From contig NC_058064.1 in NCBI RefSeq assembly GCF_020085105.1, forward strand, positions 11,748,501 to 11,812,500: a DNA stretch of 64,000 bases. The letters are read 5' to 3'. The position numbers were made by a program, and so were the translations under genes. Within the stretch, counting starts at the first letter, position 1; every line of letters starts with the position of its first letter. Below are positions 32,763 to 46,833 of this stretch, piece after piece. This DNA comes from Siniperca chuatsi (Eukaryota > Chordata > Actinopteri > Centrarchiformes > Sinipercidae). The notes under the pieces were generated by a model. The model saw only the letters and a list, made by a program, of their open reading frames with translations. It was not told the DNA's origin and did no database searches.

Positions 32763-35700
32763 CTAGTCCTCCCATTCATCATCATCCTCAAAGTCCTCAT
32801 CTTCTTCATCGTCGTCATCCTCATCTGTGGAAGAGAAGAAGCCATTCACATGAAGTCTAACAGCTGAAATGATGTTCTTATAGGCAACAAAGTAAAATAC
32901 ACTGAAGGATGATTCAAACAATGGCATTTTCCAAAGTACTTCCTTTTCAAGAGAAAATAAATAAGTTTCTGTGGTATAAATGTCCTTTTATTTTTTATTT
33001 TTTGGTCTGTTGAAGAGTAAACTTTACTTTGTAACTTATTTGAATACATTTTAAGGACTACTTTCTTTTAGGGAAGAAAAGGTTCTTCCACTGAGAGGCT
33101 TAAAATGGAAAAAAAAAAATCACAAGGTTGTTCAGACTGTTGAGGAAGTGGTGAAAGTCTAATTTATAGTTTGGCGACAGTGTGTCATCTGACAAAGTCT
33201 GAGTGACTGGTGTCAAACTGCTCCATTGGGTAAACTTCTCAAAAGCACTTGTGGCAGCATAACTCAAGTCCCCAGGATCCATTCAGATTAACTGTGAAAT
33301 AAACCCCTTCTACAAAATCCTCTCATAGCTGCCTCTAGCTCAGTCATTGAGCACTTCTCTAAAGTTACTTCATTGAAATTTGGTTTTGATATCATATGGA
33401 GTTGAATTAGTGTGAATGCCATCTTATTGGGCATTCAGCCTTAAAAGTTAATATGTTGGTGGGGGCATGTTGTTTCATGTAAAAACGGGGCAATGAAATA
33501 TAACCCAGAAAGGCAGATTTGAGTAATAGATCCACAAGTGTACTGGCTTATCAGACACCAAATAACTGCACAGTGGTTTGTAATACAATGAAACAGAAGT
33601 TTAATCTGGAATCTACGCTTACACGTATTTGACTGGTCAATGCAGTATCTTGCTGGATGACGCTGCATTGCCTAGTGGCAAAAGCTGAGCCAGGATGAAC
33701 TTTTTTGATTTGTTTTTTTCCCCAGGAGCTTTCAGTATCTGCACTTATTGCAAGTTGCTTTGGGCAATAGCATCTGCTAAATGAATGTAATGTAATATTA
33801 AGTAAGTAACTTGGTAAGTGTTGCACTAATAACAGCATGTAAAAATTCCTGTGGATTTCTACACATGACAGGAAACAGGAAATGAGGATAATATTATAAG
33901 CTAGTTGAATAGAGGGTGAATGTTTGTGTTTGTATGTACCTGAAGAGTGAATAGCCTTGCTCCTTTTCTGCATCACCTCCATCAGGGCCCCGACGATGCC
34001 TGCCGAGGAGGCCTGGGTGGAAGGGGCTGAATCGGTATTGTCATCCCTCTGTGAAGAAGACACAGCCACAGTTAAAGCACAAGATACAGATTAATACAGA
34101 GTTGACTGAGAGGTGTGTTGTGTGTACGAATGAATACTGACCGTTTTAAGTTGGATTCCTTGTCGGATTTGGTCCAGAAGTGCGTCTCTGCCGGTGTTGC
34201 TGGACACTGGCCTCTCTTTCTGTTCCACCTTCTTCAGCTGGGTGCCTTCTCTGATCTGACTCAACAGTGCAGACTTGCCCCCAGATGAGGGCAGACTGCC
34301 GTCCCCTCCATTAGCCTCCGTGGACAGTGGAGGAGCCGGGGGTGGAGGGCCAGGAGGTGGGGAGGAGGAGGGGAGGAGGCGGTGCTCCAGTACTGGATGG
34401 AGTTGAGGATGAAGGGGGAGGAGGTGGCGGGGGAGGCGCCACAGGAATTGAGGCATGGGCTGGTGGAGGGGGAGGCGGGAGATAGCCTCGGCTGGGAGGG
34501 GGAGGCGGTGGAGCTGACATGCCCGGTCGGGATGGAGGGGGAGGAGGGGGGGCAGAGAAGGGAGCTCTGGAAGGGGGAGGAGGTGGCGGAGCACCTCGCC
34601 CGCGGGCAGGAGGAGGGGGAGGAGGGGCTGAGCTGTGGTGTGGGGGTGGGGGAGGAGGGCCGCCTCTGGATGGAGGGGGTGGAGGAGCTGGAGAGAAAAA
34701 AAACAACAAAAACTTGAAGTTAAAGTTGTAATCATCAGTATGCATCATTCAGAGTTCACACTGCAGCCTTGAAGAACATCAAGATTTCATTTCATGTATT
34801 TTTTTTAACATTACTTTCATGAAAGGACGGCTGGAAGATCTGGATGGTCTCAAAGGATTTCACATGTCAAAATGCTCATCAGTTTTCCAATTCTTGTCTG
34901 TATCAATGCATCATGCAGTCATATAATCAAGCCACTGGGGGCAACCTGTAACTAGTGTTCATTTCGTTATCAAAAACAGATGAAATATTGGGCTACATGT
35001 TTTTTTTCTCCAATAATGAAGATTTAATGTTGATGAGACAAAACTGAATTCCAAAACTGAAATTGAAAATCTGAATTGAAAAGCCATTCCAAATTTGTAT
35101 TTGTTATGAAACACCCTTTTTAAACTCATTGTTGAAAACTTGTACTGTACTTCGGTCTAACAGCTGGTTATAGAAGCGCAAATGCACGTGCATAGTTGTA
35201 ACAAAGTGGTGGCCCAGAGTTAGAGTTTGGATAAGACAGAAGTTAAACAGCTAAAAATATACATCAAAATAAAAAAAAAAATAAAAAAAACAAAAACAAA
35301 TCATGAAATAGCTCCCAATTCTTGCTAGTATCAATGCATCATGCAGTTATATAGTCAAGCCACTGGGGGCAGCCTTCTTGCATGTAACTAATGTTAATCT
35401 TGTTAATGAAAATTGTAACAGAATATATGCATAGTTTCTACAATATGGTGGACAAGAGCTTATAAGAGTTTACAAGTTTGGCTAAGACAGACGTTAACAT
35501 CGTTAAAAAATAATGATTGCACAATAATAATTTTATGTAACAGAGGAAGGTATAGGAATGCTGTGTTTTAAATGTCTCCACGTTTAGTCATAATGGCGCA
35601 GAGTCAGCTAATGATAAAACATCCAGGTCAAGTTCAAACAAAACAACAAACACTGAACTAACTTCAGTAACTGCAAAAACCGTACACACTATACTTGAAT

Positions 35701-38700
35701 TCTTAGGTCCTATTACAGTCCAACTTGACATGCACAGTCATGAGCTGTCACAGCAGGTCATGCATAGAAACCTACCACTCCACCTGGGCGGACCTGGGGA
35801 TAAAACCATCACACTAGTTAGATTGTCTTAAATTGACAATCACTCTTTAATACGTATTTCACATGGTCAGTGTGAAAACATGTGTATAGATCACACTTAA
35901 CAACACAGTCTCACTGGACATGTTCTACATCATGGTACCGAAAGGCCCCACTGAAGCCAGTATAGTAACGTTTACTGTGAAATTGACCTTTTCTAAGCAA
36001 AAGTGTGGGACCTTCCCTTTTTTAATTGCCCTTTCCAATTCTAATTCTTTGTCCAAAAAAAGAATCTGGTAAGCGTAGCCTTACCTTGTCTCCGTAGCTC
36101 ATTTTTGACTGCTTCTACGCCTCCTTTCTTCTCAATGAAGTCGTAGATGACCTTGGAGGTCTCCTTGTCCTTCAGCTGAGCCTCAGAGATGCCGCACATA
36201 TCAAACAGGTTCTTCAGCTCTGGGTCCAAGTTATTCAACTGAAGAAAGAAAACATAGGAGGATAAGACATGCATTCATTTAAACAGTCGAGAATGAAGGT
36301 TACCACAGCAGTAATCCTAATTCCAAACCCTGGAAATGGATCTGCATGATTTACTAATTGGGTTATAGAGGGGTGCATACATTCAAAGAGACATGGTAAA
36401 CAGCAGTTGTATAATGCTGTATTATATAATGCATATGTTGTTGTTGTATCATCATCATCATCAAATGATTCTGTATCATTATGGGTTCCTAAATTTAACA
36501 CAATATCAGCCTCCTTACCACAGTAACTAAAACATACTGGCTATAACAGAGCTGCTCTCATATCTGCTCATGTACGAGCAGTTAAGAGTTAAGATCTGTG
36601 ATGTGATTTCACTGGTTTTAATCTGTATTTATGAGCTTTGCAGCTCAGTAACACATTATGTGACTGACATGTTAAGAGTTGAGTTGGGATTAAAAGGGAC
36701 ATTTGAAAAAGCAGGATTACTCAGTTGGACACTAGCTGTTAGAAATCTATTCAAAACATATCAAATGATTCATTCAGTAAAGTGTGAGTATGTAAGAAGT
36801 AACTTTGTTATTTGTGATGTTACACTCTCTTTTGTGAAGACACTGAGATATCCCTCTAAGACAGCTCAAAATGAGACCAGTGTCAGCCATTATGCTGCCA
36901 CCTGGTGGCGTGGTTTAACACTACCAGGTTGGCACCCAGGAGGAAAATAGTGCTCATTAACCCAGATTTGAATACAAGTTAGGCCAGGGATAATTATTTG
37001 TTACAAGAGTTTCCCCTTCAGCTGCTTCTGTTTGTCATATTGTTTTTTGTTTCCAGCAGAGATGATACAGAGAAAGCCAAAAATAATACAATACACTGTT
37101 TATTTAAGTGTGTCATTATGTCCTGTTTCTATGTGACTGAGCCAAATGCAATATCCTGGTGCAGCTACTGCTACAAACTTTTTATTTTTTATAAGTGTTT
37201 GATACCCAGAAGTTTTTGGGTGTCTATAAAGTACTTTATCTACAGTAACTATGGTGTATAGATAGAAAAGAAAAGAGACATATTAAACTGGTAAGACAAT
37301 AAGATATATCCCTTGCTCATTTGTGAATCAACTCATTCGTGCTCCGTCTGTAAGCCTGAGGATTTGAGAGGTGAGCAAGCTTTGTTCACCTGACGTCACC
37401 CATTCAAATCAATCTAAGTCCTTGAAAACATTAACTTATGAAACCAAATCATCTGAATTTCATCTTTTTTCATTTAGTTAGAGTTAAGTCCTCTGACCTG
37501 CATGATCTCATACTCATCATCCAGCATAATTACTGATGACGCTTTTTGGGAAGGAGTCCATGGATTATGCAGATGCAGGTTGATTCTTCTCCCTCGGAAA
37601 TCTCCTTGTGTAACCCTCCTGATGACTTGGCAACGCAGCTTGGCTTAACATTTTGGAGCCGATATTAAATTTTAAAAATCTGCCTGGAAGAGGGACGTCT
37701 GACTGACAAACAGATAAACTTGGGGCCAAGTTTTAAAAATATCTAGACCTCACATACTCCTAACGTGTGCAGAGACACATACAAACAAGCACACATTAAC
37801 ATGACACTTTTGTATATTGCACTTACATCAAAGCCTGTATTTGGATCCCATCCTACATGCCCAATGTGCCTGTGAGAGAAGTAGAAGAGAGAGCGTGAGA
37901 CCAAAAAGACTGAGAGAAGGCAGAAGATATGTACAGTACATTTTCACAAAAAAAAGAAGAGATGAGGCAGGGGTCGATTGGACTGCTGCAAAATCCATGT
38001 TGACCCCTGTTTTTTTAACCCAGATGGCTCATTGGTATCCTGCACTATCTCAATCAAGACTATGTGAGCTGCCACTCACTATTACTGAAAGCACAGCGCA
38101 GATTTTCCTGCATTACCAATCATACTAAACACTGTATAGGATTAGATTCTGAATAAAGACAGCCTAGATTAATACCTCATCCACATTCGCCAGTACTGAT
38201 ATGTACAAGAGGGATATAGGCCTCTGGGCCAATATGTCATATAGGGAACAATAGGGAACTCAAAGACCTACAGTCATGTAGCTGTTGTTCATATATAAAG
38301 ATGTTTAATCTGCATTTGTATCTCAATCTGCATGAAATCCCAATAGGATAGACAACCATACTGTCTGGCAGTATAAGGGCTTTGTTAAAGGATGAATTGT
38401 TCAAGTGAGAATCCTGACCACCGAGTTATGGCCATTTCATTTTATTATGTTGCGCTACCTATTGTCAGAATGCCTTCCAAGTTTGCAGGATCACTCAAAT
38501 TGACATGCACACGTGTGTTTTAGAGTTATGGCACATTATGCAACATGGTATGACAAATCAAAAAGTCAATACAAACATTTCAGGGAGTCCTTCAAAGATG
38601 TCGTGTGCTAAATTGTGTGAAGACTAGGTGGAGATAAAATTTAGTGAGAAGATGACGGTGTTTATCACCTGACCTGAACCCCACCCTACTTGTGCCTGTG

Positions 38701-41700
38701 GCGACTCACTGGAAGTTGCTCGGTGTGCCGATGTCTGCCTTGGTCAACCTCTTCTTCTTCCCCTTGGCCTTTTTCTCCCTCTTGGGGAAGGAGGAGTGCA
38801 CAATGTTGTTCACCTGAGAGTTGTTATGGTAACGCTGAACATTGCTGATCTCTGGGTTTTTGATGTCGACGGTAGCCATGGGCAACGTTGGGCCTTAAAA
38901 ATGACAGAGACAATAAAGTTACACTTTATATAATACAGCATGTGGAATGCAGAGAATAGTAGTTTCATTAAACTGTAGAGACATAACTTGGTTGTGGGGT
39001 TTTCCACTATATCTAAAAAGGAGTATGAGTACTTCTTAAATGTTGAATACATATACCTTCTTTACATATCAGGGCTACAAATAATATGTCTGGCATAGTT
39101 GTGACATGTTTACCGTTTAACATTTCATAAAAAAAAATCATGGGGCTTATTAGGGCCAGCAGTGTCCCTTTAATTATGTAATCCATTATTAATGACTATT
39201 ACAGACTCTGTTTGGCACAGAGAGGTCTGGCAATTTTATTTGGGTTTGTGGGTGTGAAGAGGGCTTAGAATATGTGGGATTATAGCATCATCTCATTACT
39301 GCTGCTCAGGTTATTTAAACTAAATTACAGAACTAGTTAAGACTGAAAATAGATACTAAACAAAACATTATTAGAGTATTTGAGATGTAGAGGTTTAAGT
39401 CTACTGTAAAACTTGTATCAGTTTGGTGAGCTACTATCTAAAAATGACATTCATTCTGAGCGCTTATTCATTTTGCAGTGAGTTCACTTTTGCAGATGGT
39501 GCGTGTCTCAACCACTCATCCAAACTGTCTGGTCTGTTTGGTCTCAACATTGGTAGGGACAATCTGGGATCTCCCAGATTGGGACCGGCACCTATTTGAT
39601 TGGATCGGGCACCTCCTTTTTCACTATCAAAATCTGTAAATACATTTTGTGTAATATTTAATGTTGTCTGTTCTGTCAGTCTTTTATTTCCCATTGAAGT
39701 TACTCGTAAATCGTTTGTTTGTCTATTTTGGATGCATTTTAAAGCAGTTTTGTTTTTTTGTTTGTTTTTTTTAAAGAGAGAGAGAGAGGGGTCAGGTCAC
39801 GCAGTGAAGTGTGTGAGTTTTGCGTCACCTGAGCTAATGTTACTGCGATTTGAATTAGGATACCCTAAGCAACAAGGAGGAAACTGATGCACTTCAAGCG
39901 CTACCCCTAGCACCAATAGGAAGTATTGCGCTGCAGCGCGTCAACAACTGTCTCTGCTCATTCATTAATCTACACCATAGACTGAACATATTATACATAG
40001 TCAATGATCTATGACCTTTTTCAAGGGCGACGCTGAAAATAGGACAGTGGTGTGAAGCTGCCGCCGGTTCAGGGTTTGTACATAGAAAATAATAGGGGCG
40101 GCTGTTTTGACGTGCGCCGTTCAGTGGCGGTGTGTTTTGGCCTTAAGCCCCACAGCTAAGCAAGTGGGCGTTTGTGCTGTGAAATGGTGAAATGGGTATA
40201 AGGGGGTGCTAAATTAGCTAAATTAGGGGGCGCTGTGCCATAGCACTGAAACGGAGCAGCGGACATCGATAGATAGACAGAACACGTCACTTAGTTCGGT
40301 TTCTTAGTCTGCTTGCTTTGCAACCGTCTCACGGCAGTTCATGAAACAGTCGCGAAATTTAATCTATTGATTCGTGTACAAAGACATGAATTTTTTTCGT
40401 GACACTCAGCACGACTTTCAAACTAATAAGGACGAACATAGCATAAAGAGCGACAAAGTCTGCACAGGGAGGAAGTCCGGGTGAATGGATGTGTCAAACA
40501 CAGGACTTTCACACGGGAGACTGGGGTTCAAGATCGGGTTTCGCGTCCCGTGTGAAACCAATAGTTAACGTTGATTGTTTTATTGAAGTCTATTTATTCT
40601 AACCAAAACCACGATCTTTTCACTGGGGGGGGGGGTGGTCGATATGAAAGATACTTCCAATTGAAATACATTAGTCTGAAAGTAGTGCTGGGTGTTATGA
40701 AAGAAAGAAAAAAGGAAAATGTCCATGTACACAAATTCTGCAGTAATTTCTTTAACTGCCGTGAGAATGGGTTGCGTGCTTTTCGTGGTTGTATACAGAA
40801 CTTCCGGCCCTATTTCCATTTTTTTCCCTCAAACCATAAACATACCTTCACATGTACAACCACATGTATCTCGGCCAATAATTTGACGTAGCCTCTGGGA
40901 GGGCACATCGGAATTATCTAATATGACTTTACTCCGAAGATAATGCGAATGAGTTCGCTCAGATATTGGTAGGGGACAATTTTGTCCACCCAAAGTATTT
41001 GTAGGGACACGTCCCTACAGTCCATATGCAAACCTACGCCCTTGCTGTAAATGGATATTCTTTTACAGTATTTACTTAAGCTTTGTTTAACCAGGAAAAC
41101 CTTTTTGAGATGTTAATCTCAATGATGAATCATGATAGGCAGAGGTAACAATGAGTGGGAAATTAACATACATTACATTTGAACTGCAATAATGGAGAAC
41201 ACTTTTTGTGTTTATATATCAATGTAAAGAATAGGATAGATGACAAAGCTGAATTGGACTGGACGCAGGTGACCCAGACACACCCACAAGTCATAACTAC
41301 ACATGGTAATATGGACTGCAAACAAGCAATCACATTGAGCAGACACTATCAGTAACTCCACTACACACTTGCAGCCAAACAACATGGATTTCAAATCAAC
41401 AATGAACATATTCAGTCTAGTTGTATTACCACAATTCCTGCCAGTGCCTCAGCTGTAGCACATACCTTTAACCCTCTCACTACAGGGACTTTTGGGAGTT
41501 TTGCTGGGCGAAGGCGAGGCTGACCGACTGCGTCTCCTTCTCACCCTGTCCCAAATACACCCACCATCTCTTGCTCCGCAGGTGGCCATACTGACATCGA
41601 GAAGCATTTTGCCAACCAATTTGTGAGCTCGCTCTTTGGAGCAAATGGAGAGCCGAGCAGTCGGGTCGGAGAGAGATGGGTACAGTTCGTCCTGAGGGAG

Positions 41701-44700
41701 AACCAGGCAGTGTAAAGATGACAGACAGCTCCCTGGGCCCAAACCTCCACCTCCTACTGCTGCTCCTCCTCCACTGCCCTCACAATTAAGTTCCTCAGAG
41801 GGAGCAGACAGGAAGGTGGTGCAGAACATCATCGTAGCAGTAGACTGGGCATGAGTAATACGGTGAGAACAAGCTCAGATGGAGACACCAAGGAAGATCC
41901 TAGTTCAAACAAGTGATTTGAATGCAGATTTGTGGTTCAGAAACAGCTTTGCTGTGAGACAGAACTGAGGTATTCTTTCTCAGTCAAGAAAATTTTTTTT
42001 GCTTTGTAAGCAGGTAAAAAGCACAATCTACTTGTTGTCCTGCTTCAGAATTGATTCCAGTCTTCTTAAGGAAAGGGTTTCTTCTTTGCTGAAACCTGAA
42101 AGCCAAGATGATCCCAAAGGTTTCCAAAACACGACTAAAAAACCGCATAAGCCAACTTGTGACGACCTTGGTTACTGAATTAATATCCTCGTCAGACAAC
42201 TGGTGGAGTTTACATGCACACTGTCTAAGCTGTTAAGGCAGACCTCCAGCAATGCCAACAGAGGGGTAAAGAGCCAGCCAACAGCCAAAGTTTACTCTTC
42301 CTCTTACATTCCTTCCATTACAGTAACAGTTTTCTTCTATGCAAATTGTTCACCAAATGTTCGTTTCCCTGCTTTATTTGTCCGTCTGAGCTCTGCATAT
42401 TTTGTATCTATTTTGTAATAATTTTCTCTTCCCTTGACTTTCCATCTCAGCAGGGCGCACTGTAAGATTATCATGCTCGGATTGGCTCGCAATGATCCTT
42501 TCTCCACCCACCTCCCACTACCATCTCCTCCCTCTCCCTGCAAAACACACAAATGGATCTAATCTCAGCAAACTATTCTGGATTTAGTGCCGGATTTTAC
42601 GTAACCATGATCCATGCATAATTCCACGTTAATCTCAGCGGATTCTGATACAAGATGAAACTGCGGGGTGAGAGAAAAAGCAAGAAAAGCATCACAATAG
42701 AGGAAGTCAGAGAAAGAGAGAAAAGAGGAAAATTAAGACAGATTCGATGAAGAGCAGAGGGCAGATGGAGACAAATGATGAGAAGGGGAGAGCTGGAAAG
42801 GGCAGCAGGAGAAAAGGGCAGAACAGAAGGAAAGCAAGAACCAGACTGGAGATGACAGACAGTAACAGAGCTATGATGCGATAATGAGAAGTGAAAGTGA
42901 GACAGATGGAGACAGAGAGAAGGTGTTCCTGTGGGAGGATGAGGATGACTTCCTTTGGAAATGCACCACACTCACAATCACACTCAAGATGCACTTATTC
43001 CAAAACTGAAACCATGCATGACAAATCTAAGATAGAAACTGGTATAAACATGTATGCATGACAGCATAACTGGGCGCAGGTAAATGGAAAACACATTCCT
43101 TTTAGATAACACATCCTTTTAATTCCTTTCCTGGGTTACCGCATAGCCCTGAGTTGCATGGTGGTTTAGATATGTCATGTATGACCATATATGGCATCTG
43201 ATCATACATGTCCCAAAGCAAAGCATCCACAGGCTCGATGTTAAGCTGCTCTGAATATGAACATCAGCTAAATGCATAAATGTGTCATTTGTGGAGTGAA
43301 GACCTCTGCACGACTGCATGCACATACACAGATATATTAATAAGCCAGCTGGGACAAATCATGCTGTCTGTCAGTCCAAAACTGGTTCCCTCTTGTGTAA
43401 AACTAGGCTGTGTGTCTTGCTGTATGTATGTATGTATGTATGCTGTATGTCCAAAAACAAAATGTGTGCATATCCACAAATGTATTCCATCTGTTTAGTC
43501 ATCAGACCATACTGAATGAGGGTCAGGCCATGAAGGCATGTAGTTCACAGATCTCCACTACAGGGCACTATTATATTAGACTGTACAGTCACATTGTACT
43601 GGTATTATGATCACGTGCTTTCTTTTCCTCCGGATTCCTACACAATTCCATTCATTTTGACTGATTATACACATCAAAACAAATATTTGAATAAAACAAT
43701 AAAAGTTCCCATCCCTGCATTAGTGGTAATTAGTAAGCAATATCTTTATGAAGGTTGTTTGTGGCTACAACTGGACAACTGTTGCACTGCAGTAAAGAGT
43801 AAGGTATGATGGAGGCTAGGAAGCAGAATAGTAGTGTCCCACTTCCAAACTACATAGTGCTTTGTATTATATACTATGTACTGCATACTACTTGTCATAG
43901 TATACTGTTTTTTTCAGTTAATATACAGCAAATAGCATACCGTAACATTTTGTATACCACAAGACTTTCATTGATACATATCAAACTGCAATTTTAGAAT
44001 GCCACTGCAGATTAAATTTCACGAAGGCAAAATGTTTTTCCAAAGAATTATTAGTTATAGTTTGTTTTTTGAGCAGTTTCACCACCATCTACAACTAATT
44101 TTTCCAGCTATCAGGAGCTCCTCCATTTCCTTTGTGCATTGCGGGACAATAGTGTACATCAAAAGCACACTTTAAAATTAAGTGTTTTTAGTATGCATAC
44201 TGACTGATTTGAGTGTACTATATTGTCACTTTTTTAACATACAGCATAATCAAAAACCTGCTTAGAGTTAGTATGTTGTATGGAAATGGGACACAGCTAA
44301 TCTCTTACTAGACAATGTAAATACAGTTTGTTGACAGCTGTTGATTTAGTTGTTAATAGGTACAATTTAACTTGTTTTTAGTTGTATAATCAATCTTTTT
44401 GGTGTTCAATTTACTCTTCAAGGATGCCAGACTGTTGGAGTTTCCTACATAGAATATGAAATGCTATGTATGCTACATAGTTTACATAGGGAAAGGGAAT
44501 ACAGTCTTGAGTTGTTGCCAAATAACAAAAAAATCTGAATGATCCTAAAACTTCACCCATCTGATATAAACAGATTGACACAAATGTTTCTAATCAGACA
44601 CAGGTCTGACTCTGGTTTTACACTTCTCTTCGGTTTAATTCTGAACTTAACAGGAAAGAGTGGACAACATACCATTTGGAGGGTCGCGTCTCTTCTCTGT

Positions 44701-46751
44701 GAACACACAGACAAATGAAATCATTACAATCCTGTGCTAGTAGTAATAGTGGGTCGTGTTAGTGAGAAGCGAATATGTGTGAGTGCGTCGGAGCGCAGAT
44801 GTACAAAGAGAAGAGAGTTTATTGGTTTTTAAGAGCAGGGCTCGGCGGGATTGTGCATGTGCTGTACAGAATGGAAAGTTATTTGGAAAAGTTACCAAGC
44901 AAAGGGTTTTGTTAGTGTGTTTAGGAGACGTAAATCAGACACACACAAGACAGCAAATATTATATCCATACATAAATTCAATGGTGCAAACACTAAACTC
45001 TGTAGAAGACAATACATGTCTCTCTTTCTCTCTCATATAGTACTATAAAGAATATAAATACTAATACATTAATGACATTGAAAGACACACACACACTTCC
45101 AAATACTGATGGCTTGAGTTTTCCAATGGCTAAAAAGGTCAAACAGAAGAAGAAGAAGACGGAGAAGCTTTGTAGAAAAGACTAGGCACCCAGTGCAGAG
45201 GGCTGAGGGGGAAAAGTTGAAAGAACGATCCATTTGAAGGTTCAGAAAATGACCCGCAGAAAAGGAAGAAGGAAGTCGGACGGTCTTAATCAAGCAAGTG
45301 ATGATAAAAGTTATGGACTGTGTGCCAATATTAAGTTAAAGAATGCATCTGTCCGGCTTTGTGTAAACAATGTGTTTTCAATTTAATCCTCAGTCTGTTC
45401 GGATGAACACAAACATTCACGGCTCATTTCCTTAGATAGATAGATAAGATAGAAATTATAATGCACAACAACATTTTGTAAAATTGTTGCAGTTCCAAAG
45501 TCTAATTGTTGGTGCTGGATGAAAACCATTTAAATTTTAAGCACAATATTTCACAATAATACATTTCTTGAGTGCTATTTATTTATTATTTTAATTAATA
45601 AGAAAAACATTTTAAGGGCAAAATGGTAATAGAAGTCTCCTCATACAAATCACCAACTCTGGAAATATTATGCCCATGAGGGATGAAGTCCTTCTCATAG
45701 CTGAGCATGAATTTATTTTGCTCATTTTAACCTGAAACTGTAGTGCCCCTTGGTTTAGTCAGCATATTTGTTCAAACTTGGAGTGCAGTGTTGTGTGCAT
45801 GCACCCTGAGGTTTTGCTAGAAATTCATCTGGTTGTGTCTGAGTTTTCATAAACATTTGAAAGAAAACTGATCCTCCCCCTGACTGTAAGCAGTTTCTGT
45901 GACAAAGGCACAAACAGCCAACAATTGTGTGGAAGGTTTCCTTGCAGCACCAAACAGAGAATTTTGTAAAGATCACTTTGAATAGTGAACAGATATATTG
46001 GATTATTATATGACTTGCCATTGCAAGACAGAATTGTGAAATCTTTCTGTTCACTTTTACGATTTTACTGAAGTTTCATGAGCACCTCAATGACGGGTTT
46101 GCAGACTGTAAGTTTGAAAATGGTGATATGTGTTATCAAAGGGTCTAAGAACTGGGAAGAGATTGCAGTAGATAAGAAGAAGGAGATAGGATGGTATAGT
46201 AAACAGGCCCGGGCAAAAACTCCTTAACCATTTTCCATACACTATGGTGAAGGACTGGTTTAAATAGACTCAAAAGTCGGACCTGAAGTACGTCTCACAT
46301 GCCAGCTGTAATACATTGTTGCATGAAAGTCTAGTGTCTCAGAACTAATTTTGTTCATGTATTGAAATTTAGACCTTTTTTGCCCAGTTCTGTGTAGTTG
46401 AACACTGTAAAAAATGACAAGTTTAGAAATTAATTTGATCTGGTGCTCACACTAGTCAAGCCAAGACAGATCATTTAAGCAAAAACCTCTTATTATAACT
46501 TCCTACATCCCTGTAGTAACATGGTTTGACTTGAAATAAGATAGATTATTATGAACACAAGATAAAAATCTGATAAACATGTCATTTTTTTAGTGAGTTA
46601 GGTCAGTAGGTAGGTTTGTAGGTAAGTCGGCAGCAGCAGTAAGTGGGTACCAGTTTTCCTCTGTTTTCTCCCAATTAGCTCTGTCAAATGGCCACGGAAA
46701 CGCTTGGTCTCCTCCTCACTGGCAAAGTTCAGACCCACTTGGCATGTCTGT

Positions 46752-46833
<82 letters not shown>

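Noticed and set aside
34382..34731. Plus-strand Gly/Glu-rich frames opposite the wasl proline-rich exon
   Set aside because: Mirror of CCN proline codons; the minus strand is the true coding strand.
42597..42994. 124-codon and 95-codon minus-strand frames in wasl intron 5
   Set aside because: Derived from a GA-rich tract; composition explains the open frame, unlike the exon proposed at 41466-41832.
46598..46831. Minus-strand frame with a long Cys-Val repeat running into wasl exon 4
   Set aside because: The Cys-Val part is a translation of the TG microsatellite in the intron; only 46747-46651 is exon.
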